The position numbers and the translations under genes were made by a program. Below are positions 1 through 5,748 of a DNA stretch of 11,216 bases, in pieces. Origin of the DNA: Mesobacterium_A hydrothermale (GTDB lineage Bacteria; Pseudomonadota; Alphaproteobacteria; Rhodobacterales; Rhodobacteraceae); assembly GCF_035818635.1 (NCBI RefSeq), contig NZ_JAYLLH010000054.1, positions 1 through 11,216 of the forward strand. Reading direction: 5' to 3'. Positions within the stretch are counted from its first letter, which is position 1, and each line of letters begins with the position of its first letter. Under the pieces are notes generated by a model. That model saw nothing but the letters and a program-made list of their open reading frames with translations, was not told the origin of the DNA and made no database searches.

Positions 1-1
1 T

Positions 2-1153
2 TTGGCGGGCAGACCCCAACGACATCATCGCCGCAAGAAATCGAGGGTTCCAAATGTTGGATTCAATCCACTAGGACTATGGGCTGTTGCCGGTATTGGA
101 CTTCTGGCGCTGGTATTCGGCGCGTTTGACGGCAGTGATGACGATGGGGGCGAAACGCCAGAGCCCGGTCCGACTCCGTCTGAGGGCGATGATGTCCTGA
201 CCGGCACCACAGGCGCCGACACGATCGACGGCGGCAACGGCGACGATGTGATCTCTGGTTTGGGTGGCGATGATGACCTCAGTGGCGAAGGCGACAACGA
301 CACGATCTTCGGTGGTTCGGGCGCTGACCTGATCAGCGGCGACAACGGGCTCGACTCGCTGTTGGGCGGCACCGGCGATGACGTGATCTTCGGCCGTACC
401 GGCGACGATTTCCTGAAAGGCAACGCCGGGGACGACCTGCTGAAGGGCGGGTTGGGAGATGACGAGATGCTGGGCGGCCTGGGCGAAGATTCGCTGGTGG
501 GCGGTGAAGGCAACGACTACCTCGGCGGTGGCTCGAACGACGACGACCTTGACGGCGATCAGGACGACGACACGCTGGAAGGCGGCGATGGCGACGACAG
601 TCTCTCGGGCGGGACCGATGATGACCTGTTGCGCGGTGGCGATGGTCAGGATACGCTGTTTGGCGGTCCGGGCAACGATACCCTGCAAGGCGATGACGGC
701 CGTGACATTCTGGACGGCGCCGATGGCACCGACGAACTGTTTGGCGGCGCGGGCCCCGATGACCTGATGAACGGCGAAATCATGGACGGCGGCGCCGGCA
801 ACGATTTCCTGGACATTGCCGGGGCGTCGGTTGTCACCGGCGGTACCGAGGGCGACGATTTCTATTTGAACCTCGATCCGGCGGCCCCGGCGAACGTTCC
901 GGTCATCACCGACTTCACGGTGGCCGGCAGCGACGCCGACTTCCTGACGATCGATCTTCGCGACTTGGGCGATGTCGAACCGGTGGTGTCGATTTCGTCG
1001 ACCGGCCCGGCCGATGCCGATGCACTGGTGTCGGTCTTCCTCGGGTCCGAGCAGTTCGACGTTGCCGTGATCGCGGGCGGGGCGGGCAGCTTTACCGCCG
1101 ACAACGTCTTTATCCTGCAAACCTTGCCGGTCGAAACGGCGGCCGTCGCCTGA
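2..1153 (+). CDS. RTX calcium-binding repeat protein with N-terminal membrane anchor (5' end may be cut by window)
   Basis: A 383-residue reading frame that is open to the window edge. The TTG at base 2 is the only candidate start inside the window and no ribosome site is visible, so the true start may lie upstream. A basic stretch (residues 4-15, rich in Arg/His/Lys) precedes one hydrophobic segment (about 23-42), then an acidic/proline linker (44-63). Residues 62-290 are GGxGxDxxx nonapeptide repeats, the calcium-binding beta-roll of the hemolysin/RTX family. The C-terminus (about 291-383) is a non-repeat beta-rich tail of the kind seen on many Rhodobacteraceae RTX proteins. Family knowledge suggests a surface or secreted calcium-binding protein. 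The N-terminal membrane segment is unusual for a type I secreted protein and suggests inner-membrane anchoring or Sec export. No catalytic domain is visible and the substrate or partner is unknown. It converges with the DUF1289 gene, 25 bases away. Confidence 0.85.
   Translation: MAGRPQRHHRRKKSRVPNVGFNPLGLWAVAGIGLLALVFGAFDGSDDDGGETPEPGPTPSEGDDVLTGTTGADTIDGGNGDDVISGLGGDDDLSGEGDNDTIFGGSGADLISGDNGLDSLLGGTGDDVIFGRTGDDFLKGNAGDDLLKGGLGDDEMLGGLGEDSLVGGEGNDYLGGGSNDDDLDGDQDDDTLEGGDGDDSLSGGTDDDLLRGGDGQDTLFGGPGNDTLQGDDGRDILDGADGTDELFGGAGPDDLMNGEIMDGGAGNDFLDIAGASVVTGGTEGDDFYLNLDPAAPANVPVITDFTVAGSDADFLTIDLRDLGDVEPVVSISSTGPADADALVSVFLGSEQFDVAVIAGGAGSFTADNVFILQTLPVETAAVA
182..871 (+). repeat. RTX-coding tandem repeat, 27-base period
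   Basis: The DNA encoding the nonapeptide repeats has a degenerate 27-base periodicity dominated by GGCGATGACG-like units, about 25 copies over roughly 690 bases. It is a protein-coding repeat, not a separate element. Its purine/GC bias explains the long spurious open frames on the opposite strand. Confidence 0.8.
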
Positions 1154-1178
1154 TACGGCTTCCGACCAGTTTGGAATG

Positions 1179-1469
1179 TTACGGGCCGTCCTTTCGGGGG
1201 CGGCCCTGGTCGTTGGCGCGGGACAGGCGTGCGGCGCGGCCGCCCCGGCGCTGGGTCAACAGTCCGGCGCGGGTCGGCAGTTCCGCCATGATGGTGCGGC
1301 GGTCTTCGGCGCTCAGCTTCGACCATTGCGTGATCTCGTCGATCGAGCGCAGGCAGCCGGTGCACAGCCGTGCCTGTGGGTGCACAAGGCAGATCTTGGT
1401 GCAGGGGCTTTCGATCTCGTCCCGTTTCCAGATGTCGTCTTTCACGTCCGCGCCTTCTTGTTCAGCCAT
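1179..1469 (-). CDS. DUF1289 family small cysteine protein
   Basis: A 96-residue protein. The ATG at 1467-1469 was chosen because the upstream part of the open frame overlaps ruvX and has no similarity to the family. The DUF1289 signature is complete: SPC-x3-C at residues 22-27 (Cys23, Cys27), CTGC at 36-39 (Cys36, Cys39), then the conserved stretch around ITQWSKLSAEDRRTIM. The C-terminal third is Arg-rich and low in complexity. Four spaced cysteines suggest a metal or Fe-S site, but no function is established for the family (E. coli YdhL belongs to it). The start overlaps the ruvX stop by 8 bases (ATGGCTGA on the minus strand), and a GGCGGA ribosome site lies 4 bases upstream inside ruvX, so translation is probably coupled. 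It is the last gene of the ccmI-ruvX unit. Confidence 0.85.
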   Translation of the reverse strand: MAEQEGADVKDDIWKRDEIESPCTKICLVHPQARLCTGCLRSIDEITQWSKLSAEDRRTIMAELPTRAGLLTQRRGGRAARLSRANDQGRPRKDGP

Positions 1470-1947
1470 GTGGTCCGCCAGGGGGCAGGTGTCGCAACCG
1501 GTCCAGCACCCCTTGCAGAATATACCCGGCGGCGACGTGATCGATGACCTCTGCGCGACGTTTTCGTGTCGTATCCGCCTCCAACAGCGCTCTTTCCGCC
1601 GCCACGGTGGACAAACGTTCGTCCCAAAAGGTGATCGGCCCGTCCCAGAGCTGCGCGAAATTGCGGGCAAAGGCCCGGGTCGACTGACAGCGTGCGCCTT
1701 CGCTCCCGTCCATGTTGCGCGGCAGACCCAGCACGATGCCGCAGACCGACCGGTGCTGAACGATCTCTTGCAGCCGCGCCGCGTCGAGCGTGAATTTCTT
1801 GCGCCGGATGGTTTCCAACGGCGTGGCCACGCTGCGCATCACGTCGGACACGGCAACGCCGATGGTCTTTTCGCCCAAGTCCAGCCCGATCAGCGCGCCA
1901 TGGGCGGGCAGGGCCGTTGCGAACCCTTCAACCTCGTCATGGATCAT
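1462..1947 (-). CDS. ruvX: Putative pre-16S rRNA nuclease / Holliday junction resolvase RuvX (YqgF)
   Basis: 161 residues, slightly longer than the usual 135-155 because of an N-terminal extension before the fold begins at about residue 18. RNase H-like fold motifs are visible: GLDLGEKTIGVAVSD at 21-35 with catalytic Asp23, VLGLPRNMDGSEG at 72-84, WDERLST at 108-114 with Glu110, and Asp136 in the DHVAAGYILQ helix. These acidic residues match the YqgF metal-binding set. The family is cytoplasmic; members process the 5' end of 16S rRNA, and a Holliday-junction role has also been proposed. A GGGGA ribosome site lies 7 bases before the ATG. It sits 34 bases downstream of ccmI and overlaps the next gene by 8 bases, so it is the middle gene of a three-gene operon. 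Confidence 0.93.
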   Translation of the reverse strand: MIHDEVEGFATALPAHGALIGLDLGEKTIGVAVSDVMRSVATPLETIRRKKFTLDAARLQEIVQHRSVCGIVLGLPRNMDGSEGARCQSTRAFARNFAQLWDGPITFWDERLSTVAAERALLEADTTRKRRAEVIDHVAAGYILQGVLDRLRHLPPGGPHG

Positions 1948-1981
1948 GCCGATGTCCCCAAACCCGCTGCCTTTTCAGGGG

Positions 1982-3523
1982 TCATTCCACCAGGCCGGCC
2001 TGCTGCGCCGCCATCTGCACCACGGCCAGTCCGCCGGGATTGCCCGACAGCGCGTCTTGCGCCTTGTCCCACGCCGCCTGTGCGCGGGCCTTGTCGCCCA
2101 GCACGGTCAGCGTGTTCAGCAGGCGGGCCCATTCCTGCGGGCTGCCGCCTTCGGTCATCAGACGCTCTTCAAGCTGCGCCACCATGTTGGTGATCATTTC
2201 CTGGCGCTCTTCCGGCGTCATGTTCTGCGCGTTCTGCACGTCCTGCTGGGTCGGCCCCGGCAGCATCGGCGCGGCGGGGGCAGGGGCCGCGGCGCCCTCG
2301 GCCACCCCGGCCCGTACAGCGCCCTCGCGCACCACCTCAAGCAGTTCGGGACGACCGGCAAAGACGGTCTGTGCCTCGGCCCAGATCGCAGCGGCCCGGT
2401 CGGTATCGCCCAGAATTCCCAGCGCCCCCAGCAGGCGCGCCCATTCCTCGGGGCTGCCGCCTTCGGTCGCAAGCCGATCGCTCAGCCGGTCGACCATGCC
2501 CTGGATCATCTCCTGGCGTTCGGCGGGCGTCATGTCGGCGGCATTGGCCATGTCCTGCTGCGACGGTCCGGGCAGCATGCCCCCGGCTGGCGGCAAGGTA
2601 TAGTCGATGCCCGCCCGCATCGCCGCGTCTTCGATCTGCAAGCGGATCGCGGCGACCCATGGCGCATCGGCCGGGCCTTCATCCAGCAGGGTCTGCCAGA
2701 TCCGGAACGCGGTGTCGGGCCGACCGGTCTGATACATCATCAACCCGCCATAGAAACGGGCCACCGGGTTGGTCGGGTCCTTCTTCATGGTCTGGTTCAG
2801 CACGGTTTCGGCCTCGGGCGACACATACCCGCCCGCCGCCAGCACCATCATGTCCGCCAGATCGGCAAGATCCTTGGCCGTGGCCGCATCGCCCTTAAGC
2901 TGGATCAGCCGGGCCTGCGCCTCGTAGGCGGCCTTGTAGTTGCCCAGAACCGCCTCGCTGCGGGCCAGCAAGACAAATCCCTGCACGTCATCGGGGCGCG
3001 CCGCCACCGCCTCGCGCAGCCGCGCCACGAGATCGCGATATTCCTGCGGCGCGTCGGGGTTTGCCAGCGCCGGCACCTGCGCCTCGGCCTCGTCCTGGGT
3101 GGGCCGGGTCTTGCGCGCCTCGTCGGCGGCGGCGATCCGGGTCTTCAGACCCAGGTCGGGATACCCCGGCGCGCCCATCCGCTGGTACAGCCATAGGCTG
3201 CCGCCCACGACCGACAGCGCGATGACGATCGCCATGGTGCGTCCCAGCGCCTGTGGCTGCGTGCCGCCGTCGCCAGCGGCCTTGGCCTTGGCATCCGCCG
3301 CCAGGATCCGGCGAGAAATCTCGGTACGGATGCGCTCGGCGTCGCCTTCACCGATCACGCCGCGTGCCATGTCGCGGTCCACGTCCTTCAACTGATCGCG
3401 ATAGACTTGCAGATCGAAGGCCTCGGCCGGACCGGTGTCGCGCCGCCCGCGCATCAGCGCCAGCGCCAAAGTCGCCGCGACCACCAGTGCCACAAGCCCG
3501 GTAATGATCCAGAACGTCGTCAT
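1982..3523 (-). CDS. ccmI: c-type cytochrome biogenesis protein CcmI with duplicated C-terminal unit
   Basis: 513 residues from the ATG at 3521-3523; AAAGGG lies 9 bases upstream, and the longer frame would add an unrelated leader. The order is typical of alphaproteobacterial CcmI: membrane segment 1 (about 3-24), a cytoplasmic loop with an amphipathic or coiled region (35-82), membrane segment 2 (about 95-113), then a large periplasmic TPR-type helical domain (about 155-310). In this family CcmI holds apocytochrome c and delivers it to the CcmFH haem-ligation complex. Residues 316-409 and 420-513 are tandem copies of one unit, separated by an Ala/Pro linker. This makes the protein about 100 residues longer than members I recall with one copy. 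It is the first gene of the ccmI-ruvX-DUF1289 operon and diverges from soxB. Confidence 0.93.
   Translation of the reverse strand: MTTFWIITGLVALVVAATLALALMRGRRDTGPAEAFDLQVYRDQLKDVDRDMARGVIGEGDAERIRTEISRRILAADAKAKAAGDGGTQPQALGRTMAIVIALSVVGGSLWLYQRMGAPGYPDLGLKTRIAAADEARKTRPTQDEAEAQVPALANPDAPQEYRDLVARLREAVAARPDDVQGFVLLARSEAVLGNYKAAYEAQARLIQLKGDAATAKDLADLADMMVLAAGGYVSPEAETVLNQTMKKDPTNPVARFYGGLMMYQTGRPDTAFRIWQTLLDEGPADAPWVAAIRLQIEDAAMRAGIDYTLPPAGGMLPGPSQQDMANAADMTPAERQEMIQGMVDRLSDRLATEGGSPEEWARLLGALGILGDTDRAAAIWAEAQTVFAGRPELLEVVREGAVRAGVAEGAAAPAPAAPMLPGPTQQDVQNAQNMTPEERQEMITNMVAQLEERLMTEGGSPQEWARLLNTLTVLGDKARAQAAWDKAQDALSGNPGGLAVVQMAAQQAGLVE
1985..2578 (-). repeat. Internal tandem duplication in the 3' end of ccmI
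   Basis: Two copies of a roughly 94-codon unit lie head to tail, at 2297-2578 (residues 316-409) and 1985-2266 (residues 420-513), offset 104 codons. Both begin MLPGP and share the blocks MTPxERQEMI, TEGGSPxEWARLL and a later LGD. An 18-base identical stretch (GGGCTGCCGCCTTCGGTC on the plus strand) occurs in both, so the similarity is visible in DNA as well as protein. Confidence 0.85.
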
Positions 3524-3707
3524 CGCAAACTGCCCTTTATTCCTGTCCCGGCGGAGATATAGCCGCGCCCCCCAAGAAAAAAGGGTAAATCGTTCACTTG
3601 TTTCGCCATGTCGCAACTGCGCGGAATTGTGACGGTTGTAGTCGGCGCGGCGAACGTGTTGAGGTCCAATACCGAAGCCAAGTCATACCGCGGGGATTCG
3701 AGCTGAC
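3524..3707. promoter_or_regulatory. Divergent promoter region between ccmI and the sox operon
   Basis: 184 bases separate the two divergent starts, so both promoters should lie here. On the minus strand a TATATC box (3556-3561) is a possible -10 for ccmI, without a convincing -35. On the plus strand no clear sigma-70 promoter is visible; soxB has GGGGA at 3692-3696 and GAG at 3700-3702 as ribosome-site candidates. An imperfect dyad, GTCGCAA (3610-3616) and TTGTGAC (3627-3633) with 10 bases between arms and one mismatch, could be a regulator site. The gap's role is certain by position; the individual sites are inference. Confidence 0.45.
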
Positions 3708-4952
3708 ATGAAACGCTATTCCGTCTTCGCCGTGGCCCGAGAGGCGCTGCGCGATCACACCGGATGGGACCGCGCCTGGCGCAAGGCGCAGCCCAAGGCT
3801 CACTATGATGTGATCATCGTGGGGGCGGGCGGCCACGGTCTTGCGACCGCCTATTACCTTGGCAAGAACTTCGGGATCACCAACGTGGCGATCATCGAAA
3901 AGGGCTGGCTGGGCGGCGGCAACACCGGCCGCAACACCACGATCATCCGGTCGAACTATCTGCAGGATCCCTCGGCGGCGATCTATGAAAAGTCCCGCAG
4001 CCTGTACGAAACGCTCAGCCAGGACCTGAACTACAACGTCATGTTCAGCCCGCGCGGCGTGATGATGCTGGCCCAGACCGAACACGAGGTCCGCGGCTAC
4101 CTGCGCACCGCGCACGCCAACGCCCTGCAAGGGGTCGAGACCGAATTCATCTCGCCCGCCCGGGTCAAGGAACTGGTGCCGATCATCAACCTCGACGGCC
4201 CTCGCTACCCCGTGCTTGGCGCGCTCTGGCAGCCGCGCGGCGGTACCGGGCGCCACGACGCGGTGGCCTGGGGCTATGCCCGCGCCTGTTCGGCCATGGG
4301 CATGGACATCATCCAGAAATGCGAAGTCACCGGCGTCACCCGTGCAAACGGCCGTGTCACCGGCGTGCAGACCACCAAGGGCGACATCGGCTGCGACAAG
4401 CTCGGCATCGTCGTTGCCGGCCATTCCGGCCAGTTGGCGGAAATGGCGGGTTTCCGCCTGCCGGTCGAAAGCGCGCCGCTGCAGGCGCTGGTCAGCGAAC
4501 CGATCAAGCCCTGCATGGATGTGGTGGTGATGGCCAACACCGTGCACGGCTACATGTCGCAATCCGACAAGGGCGAAATGGTCATCGGCGGCGGCACCGA
4601 CGGCTACAACGCCTATACCCAGCGCGGCAGCTTCCAGCATGTCGAGGAAACCGTCCGCGCCCTGATCGAAACCTTCCCGATGATCAGCCGGTTGAAAATG
4701 TTGCGGCAATGGGGCGGCATCGTCGACATGACCGGCGACCGCTCGCCCATCCTGTCGAAAACCCCGCTGGACGGCTGCTTCATCAACTGCGGCTGGGGCA
4801 CCGGCGGGTTCAAGGCGATCCCGGGCTCCGGCTGGGGCTTTGCCGAACTGATGGCCACCGGCCAATCGCCGCTCTGCGCGGATTTCGGCATGAACCGCTT
4901 CCGCGAAGGCCGCTTCATCGACGAATCCGTGGCGGCGGGGGTGGCGCACTGA
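3708..4952 (+). CDS. soxB: Sarcosine oxidase subunit beta (heterotetrameric)
   Basis: 414 residues, normal length for the family. This is the catalytic flavoprotein subunit: sarcosine + O2 + tetrahydrofolate gives glycine, 5,10-methylene-tetrahydrofolate and H2O2. A Rossmann FAD-binding motif, DVIIVGAGGHGLATAYYLG (residues 34-52), ends in an acidic residue in IIEKGW (Glu64). GGNTGRNTTIIRSNY follows. The segment RGGTGRHDAVAWGYARA contains His183, which corresponds by context to the histidine that carries covalent FMN in characterised tetrameric sarcosine oxidases. The C-terminal DAO-fold motif GWGTGGFKAIPGSGWGFAE (about 373-391) is intact. The protein is cytoplasmic. The start is supported by the family-typical MKRYSVFAVAREAL opening. 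The stop overlaps the ATG of the next gene by one base (TGATG). It is the first gene of the operon. Confidence 0.96.
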   Translation: MKRYSVFAVAREALRDHTGWDRAWRKAQPKAHYDVIIVGAGGHGLATAYYLGKNFGITNVAIIEKGWLGGGNTGRNTTIIRSNYLQDPSAAIYEKSRSLYETLSQDLNYNVMFSPRGVMMLAQTEHEVRGYLRTAHANALQGVETEFISPARVKELVPIINLDGPRYPVLGALWQPRGGTGRHDAVAWGYARACSAMGMDIIQKCEVTGVTRANGRVTGVQTTKGDIGCDKLGIVVAGHSGQLAEMAGFRLPVESAPLQALVSEPIKPCMDVVVMANTVHGYMSQSDKGEMVIGGGTDGYNAYTQRGSFQHVEETVRALIETFPMISRLKMLRQWGGIVDMTGDRSPILSKTPLDGCFINCGWGTGGFKAIPGSGWGFAELMATGQSPLCADFGMNRFREGRFIDESVAAGVAH

Positions 4953-5320
4953 TGAGTGAAGTTTCGCTAGAGGAATTCGTACGAGAAACACTTCTGAGCA
5001 TCGCACGTGGCGTGCGCACTGCAAAAGACATATCTCAAAACGAAGATATTATCCCGATTGCGCTGCACAGAGTAAACGATCAGGAAACAAAGTCAGGCGA
5101 TCAAATCGTTAAGTTTTCTGTTGGTGTGGAAGCCAATAGTCGCACAGGAGGTGGAGTAAAAGGCCAAGTAGGAGGCCCACTTGTTTCGCTGATAACTGGC
5201 AGTGTCGCGGCTGAGGGAAGTCATGAGAAAGCCTCTGCTGCTATTCATCGAATAGAGTTCGGTGTGCCAATCAACTTTAGCGCTAGATGGAAAGCTCAAA
5301 ACAGCGAGGGGGATAAATAA
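4952..5320 (+). CDS. Small protein of unknown function inserted between soxB and soxD (orf122)
   Basis: 122 residues from the ATG at 4952-4954, which overlaps the soxB stop by one base; GGGGGTGG lies 7 bases upstream. The longer in-frame open stretch upstream runs through soxB in another frame and is spurious. An amphipathic helix is predicted by eye at residues 5-25 (SLEEFVRETLLSIARGVRTA). Polar residues follow, then beta-like strands at 51-61 (QIVKFSVGVEA) and 98-109 (IHRIEFGVPINF), with a Gly-rich middle (65-76). There is no signal peptide, membrane segment or cysteine. It resembles, from memory only, a widespread uncharacterised accessory family with the same helix and a C-terminal RIxFxVPI strand; the topology also recalls the trypsin-co-occurring domain Trypco2, unproven. 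It is not a known sarcosine oxidase subunit. GC counted by hand is about 48% over 4981-5320, far below its neighbours, which suggests horizontal acquisition. Its TAA is one base before soxD. Confidence 0.8.
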   Translation: MSEVSLEEFVRETLLSIARGVRTAKDISQNEDIIPIALHRVNDQETKSGDQIVKFSVGVEANSRTGGGVKGQVGGPLVSLITGSVAAEGSHEKASAAIHRIEFGVPINFSARWKAQNSEGDK

Positions 5321-5321
5321 A

Positions 5322-5651
5322 ATGCTGATCCTGACCTGCCCCTATTGCGGCGCGGACGCCTGCGAGACCGATCTTGCCCCGGGCGGCGAGGCGCATCTGA
5401 AACGCTTCGGCCCCGGATCCAGCGACGCGGATTTCGAAACCTACCTCTTCGCCCGCGAAAATCCAAAGGGCGTGCATTTCGAACGCTGGCGCCACGCCTA
5501 TGGCTGCGGAAAGTGGTTCCTCGCCGCTCGCGACACCAACACGATGGAGGTCTACGGCACCTATCCCGCCCAGACTCCGCAACCGCCCGAAGAACTGTTG
5601 GACCAAATCCGCACCAAACACCCGGATTTCAAATGGCGGGACATCGCCTGA
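5322..5651 (+). CDS. soxD: Sarcosine oxidase subunit delta (zinc-binding)
   Basis: 109 residues, the usual length. SoxD is the small structural subunit that binds zinc in the alpha-beta-gamma-delta enzyme. The start at 5322 follows GAGGGGG (5306-5312) by 9 bases and begins MLILTCPYCG as expected; the open frame upstream overlaps orf122. The ligand set is complete: Cys6 and Cys9 in CPYC, and His58 and Cys62 in WRHAYGCGKWF. These match the positions known for delta-subunit zinc sites to within one residue. DTNTMEVYGTYPA and the C-terminal KHPDFKWRDIA are typical. Its ribosome-binding site lies inside the 3' end of orf122, so soxD translation now depends on the inserted gene's sequence. Confidence 0.94.
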   Translation: MLILTCPYCGADACETDLAPGGEAHLKRFGPGSSDADFETYLFARENPKGVHFERWRHAYGCGKWFLAARDTNTMEVYGTYPAQTPQPPEELLDQIRTKHPDFKWRDIA

Positions 5652-5748
5652 TGCCCTGCACCTGTCATCATCTTGCTGAAAATATCCCCGGGGGGTTCGG
5701 GGGGCAGGCAGCCCCCCGTCACCGGCCACAAGAACAAGGCACCGAGAT
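5652..5748. other. GC-rich intergenic hairpin element between soxD and soxA
   Basis: The 97-base gap holds a compact motif. TTGCTGAAAATATCCCCGGG begins at 5674 and is followed by a perfect 7-bp hairpin: GGGGGGC (5699-5705), 5-base loop AGGCA, GCCCCCC (5711-5717). No T-run follows, so it is not a standard terminator. From memory, similar TTGCTnAAAATATCCCCGGGG plus hairpin units are scattered between genes in Rhodobacteraceae genomes; I cannot confirm the family here. It may stabilise mRNA ends or tune soxA relative to soxD. A modest AAGG (5736-5739) is the likely soxA ribosome site. Confidence 0.5.

Noticed and set aside
77..1120. A 347-codon open frame on the minus strand across the RTX gene, and a 162-codon one at 25-513
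   Set aside because: Both are mirrors of the biased 27-base RTX repeat; their translations are low-complexity and lack any family motif, while the plus-strand frame has clear GGxGxD repeats.
1183..1206. Hairpin GGGCCGTCC / GGGCGGCCC at the 3' end of the DUF1289 gene as a terminator between convergent genes
   Set aside because: The stem is good (9 pairs including one T-G wobble), but it lies inside the coding region before the stop and has no T-run on either side. It may be only GC-rich coding sequence.
1790..3196. A 468-codon open frame on the plus strand opposite ruvX and ccmI
   Set aside because: The product is His/Arg/Gly-rich with no recognisable domain. The minus-strand ccmI and ruvX genes have full family motifs, so this is a GC-bias shadow.
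3594..5024. A 476-codon minus-strand open frame opposite soxB
   Set aside because: It covers a gene with complete flavoprotein motifs, and the translation is typical antisense composition (Ala/Val/His/Asp-rich) with no ribosome site seen.
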